From Arenicella chitinivorans (lineage in GTDB: Bacteria; Pseudomonadota; Gammaproteobacteria; Arenicellales; Arenicellaceae): DNA of 64,000 nt. The stretch is taken from the NCBI RefSeq assembly GCF_014651515.1, contig NZ_BMXA01000001.1:1136958-1200957 (forward strand). The letters are read 5' to 3'. Under the pieces are notes generated by a model. It was given only the letters and a program-made list of their open reading frames with translations, had not been told where the DNA came from and did not search any database. The stretch's first letter is position 1, and every line of letters begins with the position of its first letter. Position numbers and translations under genes: made by a program. This document shows, piece by piece, positions 33,501-48,500 of this stretch.

Positions 33501-36500
33501 TGGGTAGCGATTTTGACTTCCGATTCCATGCAGACGCCAATGCACAACCAGCTTTGAGCGAAGTACGTCCACCGTTTGCCAGCTGGCGTGGCGGCGCCGA
33601 GGTCACCCTGGTTGGTGACAATTTTGACTTACAGACCGAGGTGTTGGTTGGTGCCAACCCGATTGATTCAGCGCAGATACTCTCTGTTTCAAAGAACCAG
33701 TTACGATTCCGTTTGCCAGCTCTAGAGGCTTCCCCGGACGATAATGTCCTGATGGGTGTCGAAGTGCGAAATGGAAAGCTGTCTGCCAGCTTGCGTGCTG
33801 CATTCAGCTACATTGCCGACCCGATCATTGAACAGGCTGGTGCTTACAACGCCGAAACTGGTGAATTCGACGCTGACCAGACGCATTTCCGTTTCAATGG
33901 ACGTGACCGAGTTGCAATCCAGGGTGTTGGTTTTAGCGAGCAAACACAGGTGTATATCAACGGCGTCCTCGCAAGCGGAGTGCGCTTAGAAGGCCCTAAT
34001 CTGATCAGCTTTGAATTGCCAGTCGACACGATCGGTGAACTTGTCATCACCGTATCGAATCACGAAGACGGTGTAGACCTATATACCAACACCAGTTTGT
34101 CGATTGGCTTGGAGGCCGAAGATCAATGGCACGGTGTAACCAAGCTGTTCCGTACCGATCGCTTTCTCATACTGACAGAGTCTGAGTCAGATGGCGACGT
34201 TTGGCGGCTAACCACCACGCAAGATTCATTGCTGCCATTGACTCTATCGAGTGGCAATCGCCCTGGCACTATCACGAGCGCATCGATCAGCGGCCACTAT
34301 ATGGCGCTTCTGAGTCACAATAATGGCGCACAAATCACCGTGTATGACATCAGCAATGTGTATGCACCGGAAATCGTCAATAGTTTCGAAAACCCGTCGC
34401 GTTTGGCACTCACCGAGATTCACTTATCTGGCAATGTGTTGATGGCGCGTGCTGGCAATGCTTTGGTGAGCGGACATGTGCTCGGTGATCATTTGGCGAC
34501 ACAAGAGTTTGCGTTCCCCGTCGTTGATATCGCATTTGATGATACGGGTGCGTATGTGCTCGATGATACGGAGGTGGCGTTCTACGCCATACCAAATCTG
34601 GATCAGCGCGCTGCTAGCTACGCGCACACCGTTTTTGCCGCTGAGCAAGTACTCATCGATGGGCAACGACTGGCGATTCGGTCGGATCAAGAGTTCGAGT
34701 TGGTCGATCTCGTGCGCCTGAGGGCCAATAGTACTCAAGCCCTGATTGGCAAGGCATTTGTGTCGCATGAAGCAGCGCAACTCAATGGCGAACTCCTCGG
34801 ATTGGTCAATCAGAGTGGCGAACTGACGGTCTATGACATTAATCGGTTCGGTCAGGAATTGTCACTCAAGCCACTGACGCTCTTCTCGCCAGGACTGTCA
34901 GACAGCGCACCACAACTGGCATTCCGTAATGACCTACTGGAATGGGTGAGTGCGGGGCAGGTGTACAGCAATATCTCGCTGCCGTTTAATAATCTAGTTG
35001 GACTTAGTCCAGATAGACTCAGTGCCAGTACACAACCTATAAAGCTCGAAATCAGCGGCGACTCCGACAATTGGCAGACCGTCGTGGTCGATGTGGTTCC
35101 AGCGTCAACCGGGGTACGTTTGCCTGGTTATCAACATGTGGTTGGACGAGATCTGGTGTTTGAGGTTTTCGGAGCAGAATACAACCTAGGTGAGTCTTAC
35201 TCAGTGTCGCTCGCGGTGCCACCGATTCAGCCGATCGTTGGTGCTGAAGTTGAACTGGATTTACCGTGGACACTCGGCACTGCGCCGTTGTTTGACAATT
35301 CGAATGCGCATCTGCAAGACATCAACCCTGCAAACAGCATCACCGGCCGAAGTATCGATTATTCAGTACGTGGGCAGGCACTGCATAAGGTAACTGAGTT
35401 ACGGTTAGGTGGCGATAGCGTTCCGGTGGCCGAGCTGACCGTGGAAGCAAATGGCGAAGGGCTAGCATTTACCAACACCCAAACCGAACCGGGTTATAAG
35501 TCACTGCAAATTGACCAAGGTGACTTTGCTGCCGTCTCTACTTTGCCAGCAGCCGTCTTGATTTCTCAAGCCATCGACGTGCAGGCGGTAGTGACCTCCA
35601 ATTCAGTGAACGCTCAGTCATTAAGCGACAGTGGTGGCGATCAAATAGAGGTCGCAGGCCTCGGGTTAGATGGTGATATTCAAGTACACCTCGTTCCGTA
35701 TCAAGGTGGTGTGCCCGTGTCGGCTGCCAACCGAATTGCACATCGCTATGTCACTGGCAACCTGGTGATTGGGCCAACACCACAGGTGCTCCCAAACCAG
35801 CTATATCAGTTGGTGATCATTCGAGAAGCCACTGAGGAACATGTTGCCCTGACGTCGCCGTACCTGCTGACTGGTGTTGACGATACCGCGCCCAAGCGAG
35901 CTGGGGCGGTACAGACTCTGGGGCGTGGTAGACCCTTAGTGATCGCCTACAATGAGCCGGTGACTGCCACCGAGTTCTTGGTGACTAAAACATTTAATGA
36001 TTATTCCGAGCAAGAAGATCAAGATGTATCGGGTCGATTCGAGCTGATTAATCTCACACCGACCACGCTGAGTTTAAGGCTGAAGACAGGCGCGACACTG
36101 GAAGACAACGCCAGTTATGCTGTTTCGCTGAGCAATATACGTGACGTCGCAGGTAACCTCGCCGTTGATGTTGGTGATGGTGCTGGTCAGTATCGAGATA
36201 CCTACGTCGCACGTGACACCTTAGCACCAATTACGCCGCGAATTCTGGTCAAACGAGCGGGTATCTTCACACCCGTGGATCCGGCAACTGAGTTGACGAA
36301 AGGTCGATCTTATACTTTCAAACTCGAGGCCGCAGATAACTATCAACCAGACGACGCGCTGAATTACAGTGCAAAGTATTCGACTCGCTTCAGTACTGAT
36401 CTTGGTCGATCCATCGCAATCAAAAAACAGCAGTTTACGCAGTTAATGGGCGCAGACTTCGAGCACTTTAAACTGGATCTGGTCGTGGCAGACCTGACCG

Positions 36501-39500
36501 GGAATAAATTACTTGAGTCAGTTATCATCGAATTGCGAGACCCTGAGATTGAAGTCGAAACATTCACGACTAATCCGGTGGAGCCTGAGGAGTCGACGCG
36601 CGTTGTCCTAAATGTCGATCTTGGCAAAGACACGGATATGGTCAATACCGTGCACCTTGGCGTGGCGCAAATTCAAAACGGCTTGATGCACGATGTAGTC
36701 GACACCTATGACCCAGTAACAGGCACCTTGAGCGGTTCTTTTCTGAATCCCAAAATCCGTGATTTACCATCCTTACCGGGTGACCCCGTGCCATACCCGA
36801 TGACTGCGAAGGTGGAAGTCGAGTTCGGGGTAGGTTACTTCGCTTCGTTTGATCTGCCTTATCTGTTGGCTTTGGATAAGACCCCACCGAGTCTATCGAT
36901 TGTGTCACCCGAAGACGGCGATTATGTGGCGATTGGAGAGCGCACCGATGTTCTGATCAAGTCGTTCGACAAATACGGCATTGATCGTGTCGAGGTGTCT
37001 CGAGATGGTGTTAACTTCACCGTACTGGAGGATCCAAATCGCTACAGCTTTGTGCCAACTGTTGAAGACAGTCAGTCAGGTGTGGAGATTTGGGTGCGCG
37101 CCTTTGATTCAAACCAGAATCAGAGCAGCGTTGAACAAATCAAGGTGTATCCATACGACGCCGAGTCAGGGGCCCCGAAGGTGGCCATTATCGCGCCGCA
37201 GAACGGCACGCATTTTTACGAAAATGAAACTGTTGAGTTCGACATCCAGATGCGAAATGTGCTGGAGGCTGAGCTGTTGTTTGATATCGGCGGCATTGAA
37301 GCTGCACCAGAAACAGCAATTCGCATCAGCCGTAGTGCGGACCAGCCTGAGCGCCAGATTGTGCAAGCACAGCTTCCTTCGGTAGACGAGAGTATTGTGG
37401 TGATCGCACGTGTTCAGAGCGGCAATCTGCGCGGATTTAGCTATCTGAATGTGGCAGATGATGGCGGAATCTCCGAGTCTGTGACCATCGAATCAATTCC
37501 AGACCAACGCGTGCTGAGCGGCAGCTTGCTGCAGGTGGACGTGCCTGTGCCTGCGGACATGGCGGATTTTTCAGCGAACTCCTCAGTGCGGGTAGATGAC
37601 CCTGTTGGTGATAACTTGACCGCATCTGGTTCATTCGGTGCGTCGTTCTGGAGTCAGGTATCGACTCTCGGTGATCACCTCGATATCACTGCAGAGTTAC
37701 GAGATCGATCGGCCAATGCGCGGTTTGAAAGTAAGCGACTGGAAAAACTCAGTTACTTTGATTCGACACCAGCGAGCACGATGTTTACTGCCGAGGTTGG
37801 CGAGCAAATCGACTTTATCGTGGCGATGCCGGATTCGGCTAGCTCGGGTCGCTTTATTGCCGGCATCAACAACAAGGCTGGTGGCTACCGTATTGCCTCA
37901 GAAGCCGCGACCATTGCGGCATCAACTACTGGCACGCTGTTAGATCTAGTTGATACCGGTACTGGCCTGGTGTCCGTGGTGGTCCAGGACGGCGTAAGCT
38001 TACTGGAATATCGACGTCGATCTGGGAACACATTCGCGGCACCGATTGTTAGCCCGCTCGCTGGCGAGTTTCTTGCGGCTGCTGGTTCGTCGGTGTGGCT
38101 CGCGTATGGCAATACTGTTGGCTTGAAGCTTGCTGGTGACACTGATTTTGTTCCTGCCATTGCGCACGGTATGTCAGAACCGCTGCGTGCGGCGGCGGCA
38201 CATGGCCAGGATTTGTTAATCTTGACTGAGAGCGGCATCACGCGCTTGAGTTTGGTGGTCGATGACGAACCAAAACTCGACGTAACCGACTTCGTTGCCT
38301 TACCGGATCAGCGAGGCTTGAGTGTGTCAGGTGCCACAGTGGTAACGTGGGATGATGCAACCGTGACCACACACACGCTGCTTGAAGACGGCTCCTTGGT
38401 AAGTTCCACACCGGCAGCGCATTCCGGCACGGTGAACGCAGTAGTGAGTGATGGCGATTTGATCTGGTTGCAGTCCGCAGCGCAACAGGGTGATTGGTGG
38501 CACGCATACTTGAATGGCGAATTGGTTGGCGTACAGCGAGCCGAGCAGGGCGATACAGTACGCGCGGTATCGCCAGGTGGGCTGTTAGCACGCTCTACTC
38601 ACAACGGCGTAGATCAGATTGTACTGCACACCCTGGATACCACGGCTGAGGCCAGTGCGACCCCAAGCATCAATGCAACACACGACATCGTTACACACGG
38701 TGTCAGGATTAAGGTTGAGCCACTTGGCTTCCCATTCGGCGTTACCGCGCTGTGGTTCACTGACCAAGATGGTCGCGCTCTGCCAGCCAAACCCGTGTGG
38801 CAGCAAGGGCAGGTGTCCTACCAGATTGACAATCTTCATCTGGCGGCTGTGTCGAATGTGCAGGTGTTTGCCGCAGATCATCACGCGCAAGCTTCAGCGA
38901 TATTGCCGATCTCAAGTGCGAGCCACGTTGACGTTGAATCGACTAACTGGGCGCCAACAGGGGTACTGACGCAGAGCGCGGACGCACCGATTGTCGTGGT
39001 CTACGGTGATACAGCACGAATTATCGACGAGTCGCTGACCCAGTCTGGAACAAGTGTCGAGCTGGTGAGCGATACCAATGGGCATGCCTTTGGTTGGACT
39101 GACATTGTGAATCCCGTTTCTGAAGCGGTGATCTTACAAATGAATCAAACAAGTCAACCGGCATTGGTCGCAAATGTGACCACCAATGCTGTTCCAGACG
39201 CTGACTTACGAATCCTTGAACCACAGAATAACAATACGTTTGAGGAGGGCGCGCGTGTTGCTGTGGCGTACCAGTCCAGCGGCCCCGCCTCAAGCGAATA
39301 TCGTTATACCCGCATCGCACTCACGGACTTTAATGGAAATCTCATTACCTCAGTACTGACGTCTGCACCAAATGGTGAGTTGCAAATTCAATTACCGGCG
39401 GTACAACAGCTTGATACTTACTATTTGCGGATTCGCAATTATTATGGCCAGGAGCTGAACTTCCTAGAACGAGAAGTCGGTCTACGCATCACACCGAGAT

Positions 39501-42500
39501 TGAGTGTGCCCGCGCCGAGTTTGATTGGGCTCTCGAGTGAGGTGTTTGCAGGCAGTACACTCGATCTCATGTTGGATCCGAGTGTCGTTAGTGCTGCTTC
39601 GGGTGTGTCTATTGAAGTCTATGACGATCAAGGCACGCTGTTGTTTGCAGGAAACGAGTTACTTAGCTTTGTTGTTCCGCAGGGTACGGCGTTCCTCACG
39701 GTAGTGACAACCGTGCGAGACGAGTTTGGCAATCAGCGTCGAACTGAACAGCGAGTGAACGTGGTCTCTGGGTTTGAACCCGCGCTGACCACCCAAAACG
39801 CATTGGACTATGACCATATTTTGCCACGACCAGCTGGTGCCTGGTTGGCGCAAGGCCGCTTACTGCTCGACGAGAACGGACACCAGTTGGCAGAGTTGGA
39901 TGCCGATATTACCGCCCTCGCCAACTTGACAGATCGGTTGCTGGTCGCGCTGTCCGACCAACAGCTGGTGGTGCTTGATCCGGTAGAAAACTACCAAGTT
40001 GTCGGCAACTATCGTCACAGTGCGCGCGTGGTCGAGCTGGTGACCTTCGGTGATCGTATTCTGGCGCGCGATATTGGCGGCAATGTGTCGGCCTTCAACA
40101 GTTCCGGTAACGAATTGAGCCCACAGGGGCTACGTTTGCGGACCAGTGCAACGCGAACCACCGCATTCGAACAAACATCTAACGCGATTCAATTGCTCAA
40201 TTCCAGCTCGGGTTTTGCTGTCTTGTTCGAAGACAACCTGAGTGAGTTTGATCTTGAATTTACCACCGCGCAGTCAGTTAGTTATGAAGTCGCCGATGCG
40301 GTCGCTGCGGTTGAGAAGGGCGGGCGTTTTCTTGTGGTTAGTCGCAACCAAACCATCTTTAGTATTCAATCTGGCCAAAGCGCACGCCAATTTGATCTCG
40401 GTGTTAATCTTGACTGGCTGCACACCTACGGGCGCTACCTGCTCGGCCTCAATGACACACAACTCGTGTTTATTGACGCGCTTAATCCTGCCTCTCCGGT
40501 ACGCGTCGGCGTCTACCCAATCAGTGGCTTGCCAGAGCGACAGTCGGCTGATTTAGTCGATGGTCGAATTGAGTTTGGCGGTGACGCAGGGCAAGCGTTA
40601 CTCATGTCACGCGCTGCGCAGCCAATTACCACATTGTATGCGGATTCCAATGCACGGGGCTTTACGCAAGATGTGGCGATCCACAATGGTTTGGTGGTCG
40701 CGGCTGCGAGTGAGTTCGGTGCACAGATTATCCAGACAGCAAACGGCAGCTGGCAGTCGAGCCACTATCCGCAGCAAGCCTATACACTCGCTAGCCACCT
40801 CAGTGCGATTGATGATCAGCGACTGTATCTCGCGCAACAAGACCGTCGAGTCGTTGAAGCAGTAAGTTTATCTAGCACAACACCTCGCCAGGCTACGCAG
40901 CCGAACGTTGTCTTCAGTGGATTGGTTGCGACTCAGCTTGCACTCACCCAACGATTTGTGGTGGCAGCGGCGGCGAATCAGCTTTATATCGCAGATAAAC
41001 AAAACCTAAATGCCACCGGCACGATCACGTTGCCGAATAATGCACAGGTCAAAGATCTCGTGGTGTTCGGCGACTCCGTGTTTGTAGCCACGTTGTCCAA
41101 TACACTACTGCGCTATGAGTTGACTTCACTGCCGATCGTGCCTGAGTTAGTTGCGCCTAAAACCTTATTAAACGGTGGTGGTTCAATTGATGCACTCGCG
41201 ACTTCAGGTGATTTTCTATTCTTTGCCTCCGATGGCGTGTTGCACAGGCTTGGTTTGAACGATGATACGGATGCCACCTTGTCGCTCAATGACTCGGTTG
41301 GCGTGTTCGATTTCGTTTATGGTGATGGTTTAGTCTGGCTTGCAGACCGCACCAGCACCGCCGTTCGCTTGCGCGCGATCGATGTGACCAGTTGGCAATT
41401 CTTGCCAGACGCATCGATCTCTCTGAATCAAGCGGTCACCAGTCTGGCTTACCATGCCGGGACGTTAGCCGTTGCCACAGGTAGCCAAGGTGTGAGCATC
41501 TATCAGATCGACAGCGCTGAAGCTTCCACTAACGCGGCAACGGTCGCTCCGCGCGCAGATAAAATAGTGGTGCAAGGCGACTACCTGTCATTGTCTATCG
41601 CCGACCCCGTGGGCACAGTGGCTGCCGAGTATTTGATTAACGACACGCTGGTGGTGAGCTCGGACCAGTCACCCTTTGCGAGTCGTATACTGGTGCCTGC
41701 GAACCTACGCAATGGCCAACCGTTTACCGTGCGTACACGTATTGAAATGCCCGATGGTCGACTCGTTACCTCTGAGCCACGCCAGGTATTGCTCCAGGGC
41801 GAAGACCTGCCGGTGAACAGTTTCCGCGTCAATATCACGCACCCGGTCACCGATGTGCCGACCTTTACACCGAAACCTCTCGAAATTCGTGCACAAGTCA
41901 GTAATTCAACACAGCCGGTGTATCAAGTTGAATACTATGAGGCAGACAACGCTGATGGTCCATTTCGCATCATTGGCAAGCATTACGGTCCAGAGTACGT
42001 CATCTTTCGTGAGTATGACGAAGCTGATTCCGGCAAATTCTTGCAGGTTCGCGCGATCGATGTGTTCGGCAATGTGACCAGTTCAACCCCGATCGCCATC
42101 GAGCGACGTTCAGACACGCAATTGCCCGTCATCACACCCTTTACCATTGAGGGGCCGCTGATGCCTGGTGGCCAAATAGTAGAACGACATGACTTTATGA
42201 TCGCAAGCCATGTCTCAGATGCACAGAGCAGTATCGACTCGGCTATTTTGACGCGCAACGGGGTAGTCGTTGCCGCCGTATTCGAGGATGGACCACTCCG
42301 TTTTACGGAAACGACGGCACAGCGCGATCAGGTATTGAATTACACATTGACCGTCCGCGATAACGCTGGAAATCAGGACTCAATTACTCGGTCGTACACC
42401 ATTATTGAGGACACCAAACCAAGCCTGTCCGAGCTTGTGATATCGCCACAACCCGTGTTGGAGCGTGGACAGTTCAATGTGCGCTTCCGAGCAGAGGACC

Positions 42501-45500
42501 AAGTAGCCATCGCTGCGGCAGAGGTTATTTGGAACGGTTTTACCACTAATGTGCCAGTAAGCAGTTCGCAGAATGGGCCGGTATCGCTCAATCTCACTGC
42601 TCAGATGCGTGACCGACGCGCCAGTCGACTACCGGCCTTGCAGTCGCAGACGGCGGTGATAGCGGTTATTGATGACTTAGGACAACGTTCAGAAGCAGTG
42701 ATCGACGTTGATGTGACGCCTGACTTGCCGCCGATCGCTGACAACCTTGCAGTCGACTACAACGCCAACGACTTTTACGGTAATTCGTTCATGGTGAGTT
42801 TGTCTCAAGTTCGTGCATCGAATGATGGTGATGATCCCGTCAAGCTCGAAATTATTGAAGCATCACCGCAAGCTGGTAAACGCATTGTGGCGGCCGAGGT
42901 TGTTGCATTAGATCAGACTACGGCGCTCAGTTTCCGCCTGCCTAACGAAGAAATACCAGATGATGAATATCGCTTTCGCGTGCGAATTACGGATCATTTA
43001 GGTCAAACCGATGAAACCGCGTTGCACAAGGTTGCGCTGACGCGTGTGCCGAATGAGCTTCGATTCTATAAAGCGGGCGACCAGACGGAGTTCAATCCGA
43101 TCGCAGTTAGTGTGGACGCCAACCCGGTCTACCAAGTCGAGGTATTAGATAATGCAGGTCGCCGTGTGCCCAATCAGGTGCTCGAATGGAGTTTGACCCC
43201 GGTCGGTTCAGGTCAGCGTGTGGTACTCGCACAAACCAGCAGCGACTTACATGGTCTGAGTTCGATCAACCTCGATCCACGCCGAATAACGGGCCTTTAT
43301 ACTTTGTCGGCCACACTTGTGAATCGAGATCACATTACTGTGGCACGGCGTATTCGCATCGATAGTGGTATTACCACTCGCTTTGAATTGAATGCCGATA
43401 CCAGCGTGAAAGCGGGCGGTCACACTGAAATATCTGTTCGAGCACTGGATCGTGGTGGCAATCTTGTGGTGCACGACTCCGAGTCTGAGCTAGAGATCCA
43501 AGTTCCGTATCCGGGATTCAATTTTGGATTCGCGAATTACACGCGCGTGAGCCTGTTGCCAACAGGTGGTGAGAAGGCCATTTTACAGATGCAACACGGT
43601 GAAGCTCGTATTCCACTGTCAGTCGCTCGCATTGCTGGCACGTATGATGTTGAGCTTCTACCCGATAACGGCCTTGAGACCTTGATTCCGACCCCACAAG
43701 GCCATGCGGTGAGTTCACAGTTACCCATTACGGTGACAGCAGCCGATGCATTTCAAGTTCAGTTAACTGCGACTGGTCAAACCAATCACGAATTCGGCGA
43801 AGCGGGGCAATTGGAAGCTGGTGAGTCGGTCCAAGTGAATGCGCAGATACTGGACCAGTATTTCAACCCAGTGACAACGTTCAACCACTTGGTGGAGCCG
43901 GTTGACGCAAACCTTGGCTTACAGCTCTCGGTCGACGGCAATGCAGTGCTGAGCAACAGCACGTTGAGCACAGCTCAAGGCAACGGGTTTGTTGAGCTGA
44001 GTAATAACTTAGCCGAATCTGTGCGTGTTTCCATCGACGGTGTGACGGGTAGCAATGTGCCGACGACGCTGGTCGAATTCGGCTCGCTCGAGGTTGAATT
44101 CGCTAAACGAAAACCGGCGATAATCCATCAGCAGTTTATCAAAGCGATCAACAGCGAAATTACGCCGCTGGAACTCACATACTCTGAGCCAGTGTTAAAT
44201 TTGATCGACAGCGGTAATGTCATCGCAGCGTTAACGTCGGATGGTCAGCCAGTGCTGGGCACGTTTGATACTGGTGTGGACCCTGTCACAGTCGCAGCTT
44301 TCACGCCTGATCAACCGTTTGAGTTAGGGAAGTGTGTTTCAGCAAATACTTCTGGCTCGTTGTGGCGCGGCGCCGCAGTGGATGATCCGGTATTGGTGCA
44401 AGACATTGATGTGTGTATGTACCAAAGTCTATTGTCGATTCCAGAGCAGTTAAGTGTGCTGGAAGGCACCACCACTACGGTTGAAATTCAGTTGCCGAGT
44501 GATTCCAGTGGTGTGTTGAGCGGCCAGATGTCGGCCAGCAGAATCGTGGCCACGGAGCCACTTGAGTTCACCGATGTGGTGACATACCCAATTACTGCGT
44601 CGACCGTCAGTATTGATGTGCCTGTGCATACTGATTCAGGTCTAGCAGACGGTCAGCCTTTGGCGATAACGATTGACGATCTGCAGCGCGATGGTCAGCC
44701 GCTGACAGTTGGCAATGCCTTATGGTTGCGCGTGTTACAGGTGAATGGCGATTACGATGAAGACGGTCTACCAAATGGCCTTGAGTTTAGCTTGCCTAGA
44801 TACGATCCAGCCAATGCGGATTCAGACGGTGACGGCATTCCTGATGGTGAAGAAGATCTCGATAATGACGGTCTTACCAATATAGAAGAACTCGAAGCTG
44901 GTACAGAGTTGGATGTTGTTGACAGTGACGGCGACGGATTGAGTGACATTGATGAAGTACGCCGTTATGGTTCTGATCCAACCGAAGGCGACTCGGATTT
45001 TGACGGTATTTCTGATTTTATCGAGGCGATTTCAGAATCGGATCCAATGGATCCAAGTGAACGTAATATCGATCCGTTCTTTGTCACCGCGATCACGGTT
45101 GCGCCAACCGAGATCACGCATGCACTGGGGCAAAATAATGATACGACGCAAGTTACCGTGTCAGCGACGTTCGAGGCGTTGGGTCGCGTCGAACTGGTGA
45201 ATATTACCGACCTCGACGAGCTGGTTGAGTATCAATCGTCAGATCCTCAGGTGCTCACCGCTGCCGGGGGCGGCGAACTCAGCTTTACCGGTGAGGGCAG
45301 TGCTGAATTGACTGTGGTCTTTATCGAGAACCCAGTGCTCAATGCGTTGATACCAATTTCAGTGACTGCGCCGGCCATCGTACTGCCCGACGAGTATGGG
45401 TTTGTTAAGCCTACTGACGGTGCGGTAATCGGCTTCAATCCAACTGATCTGGTGTTGGTGTTTGATAATTCTGCTGTCACCTCGAGTGACGCCGCTCTAA

Positions 45501-48500
45501 CTACTTGTGACGGTGAAAGTGAACCAGAATGTCAAGCAGGCAGTATCTTAGATGCACAAAAAGCCGCTGCACTGGCATTGCTGGATGAGATCAATCTCAG
45601 CACCACCAAGATTGGCATCATGGCGGTGGCCGATGGGGCGAATGAGTTGCAGGAACTCACACACGATCGCGTTGCTTTGGAACAAGCTATTGCGTCGATC
45701 AGCACCGCAGATGAGGAGAATTTGACAACGTTGGATGCGCGTGTCGCGGGCGCAGTTGAGATGTTGTCTGGGCCAGGTTCACGTTTCTACGCAACACCTA
45801 TGATGTTGATAATGACAACGCCTGGGATCGTCGGCGACACTCCACCTTTAGGTTTTGAGCCAGACTCGGAAATTCCTCCTAGGCTTGATGCTAATCCGAT
45901 GACCAAGGCGCGCGAGTCCGGCATCGCTATCAACATCGCAGTTTTGGGACATGCTGAACTCAATGTATTTGAACTCTATGATGAGGAGTACCGCATCAGG
46001 AATCATATTTGGTTGCCGTACTACGATGAGCTCTGTGCGACCGAGAATCCACCAATGTACGAATGTGATCTTGACGAACCGGTCAATGGACCGTTGGCAT
46101 ATGTGCAAGACGAATTGCCAGCGTTGCCTGTGGGCTTCATACAGGCCTATGAATCGGCTCATACCCTGGTCGAGCGCCTGCCTGATTTGATCCTCTTAGA
46201 TCAGAGCGGTTTTGAGGTTATTGCCAGCAAACCACATGCGGACTCTGATACGACCCATACTTTCAAAGCCGAGATAGGCTACGAATACGTCGAATTGGAC
46301 GTGTCAGCAGAAGGTAATGGCTACTTTATGAACCTGCCTTTCGAACAGTCAAACAACGGCATCCAAGCTTACGTGTGGACGGAATTTGAAGCAGGCTATT
46401 TCGATATAAGTACACAACTACTGCCAACAAAAACATTGCCGTTGCTGCAATCTGCGGACTTCGATGGAGCTCTAGAAGAAGGCGTATCGATTACGCTCAA
46501 TGCGCGGCATCTGGCTCAGATTGCGAATAATGAGCCATCCAGGTCTGGTTCAGGCATTGCGAGTACCGAGCTGTATGTCGACGGCCAATTGGTAGCAATC
46601 GACGCAATTGACAAATTCAGCCTGCAGTTCACTTTGCCTGCTAGTGCTGGGTTGTGGTCCGAAGTATACGTAATCTCAGATGGCGTGCGCAGTAATTCGG
46701 TATTGTTGTCATACAACAACATTCCGTTATCTGATGGTGCGCAGATTTTGTTTCCTAGTGCAGAAACATTACATATCAGCGGCGCCGCGGACCTGGTTAT
46801 TTTTATCGACAACTTGCAGCAACATAACGCTGATTTAGATGCGCAAATAGACGCGGTATACACGCTGTTGGAAACGGTGGATTTAACGCGCTATCAGGTT
46901 GCGATTGGCTTGTCAGCACATCAAATTGATATTGGTGATGGCTACTATCGAACCGGGCCGGGGATTTTGTTGCCACTGACAAGCAGCGAGCCCGCGATTT
47001 TAGCCGCGCTGGACGATATTCAAACCGTCGAGGACTACGGTGATACGCCTAATATTGAGAATTACCTTGAAGCTGCCTACAACGAACTGGCTAGTGAACG
47101 CAGCAACCCCTCGGCGACCCCCGTCTTACTGGGGATACAAGGAAACTATGACAGCTCGGATTGGAGCAAGTCTACGTTGTCGTTAATTTCAGAAGCCTAC
47201 GCGCACCCAATCAGTTCGATGTCGTTGGCAGACAAAGCTCTGGATGCGGGCATGATCGTCAATTTGTTTGGTTATGGGGAGGAACCGGATAGCTGCTGTT
47301 CAAGCGGACCGACGATGGCAGACTACGAACAGTTAAGTCGCGTCTCTGGTGGTATTTATCAACGGGTTTTCGACAGCGATGAGTTGACCTCGGTGTTTAC
47401 TCGCTCGCTGGTGTTTTCTGACGTCAACAGCTTAGACGTTGTTGTTGCTAAAGCTGAGGCGGATGCCGAGGTAAGTAAGACAGTTAACATGAGCCTATTT
47501 AGTGATCGGTTTGGGATAAATTTGATATCCCAATCACCAATAAGTACTCAATCAGAGGGCCGGGTACACAGTACAACTATAGATCTTACGATGAGTGAAA
47601 ATCACCGTTCAGCGAAGATTGAATTTGAAGGAAAAATGGCCAGTGTATCTATCGCGCCATCGATCAACAGTCCACAGCTCACGGGCTTATATTTCGATAG
47701 CCTTGATTCAGGCAGCCGAATGACTGTGCTAGGTCGGCACCTTGATCCAAACGATACCGAATTTGTGTTTAATGGCGCGCCCGTTTTCGAGTTTGAGCGT
47801 ACAAAGTTCGGTATTGAATTTCAGTTGCCGTCGACGGTATCGGGCGTTGTTGAACTCTACGCCGTCGTCAACGGCACGCCGACTAATAGTCTATATATAA
47901 ACGACACCGACAGCGACGGCGATGGTATTGCCGACGTTGATGAAGCCTTCTGGGGCACTAATCCCAATTTAGCAGATACTGATTTTGACGGCATCTCGGA
48001 CGCTGTCGAGATTCAGAATGGTACCGATCCCACACTTGCTGACACCGACTTTGACGGCCTGATTGACAATGCGGACACGATCAACGAATGGCTATTTTTT
48101 GTTCATGGCATAAAGCCAACCGACACGAGAATGGACGAAGATGTTGGTCGTATGGTTGCTAACGCAGGTGATGTTGATGGCGACGATATTGACGACTTTC
48201 TCGTGTTCCTCCGACAGATAAGCTACGGTGAGATATTGGAGGAGGTAGTTAAGGTTGTATCAGGTGATACAGGCGCTACCATTCGACGGCACGTTGCCGA
48301 TTCAAATTGGAATGGGTTTGGTGATGCTGGCGGGAATGTTGGCGACTTGAATGGCGATGGTCATGATGAGTACATGATATCGGAGTCCGATTACTATCAT
48401 TCTGAACTGGGCAATGTGGGCCGGTTAATCGTGTATTCGGGAATTGATGGCAGTGAGTATTATTCGTTCCTAGGCATCGCAGACGACGATAATTTTGGTG

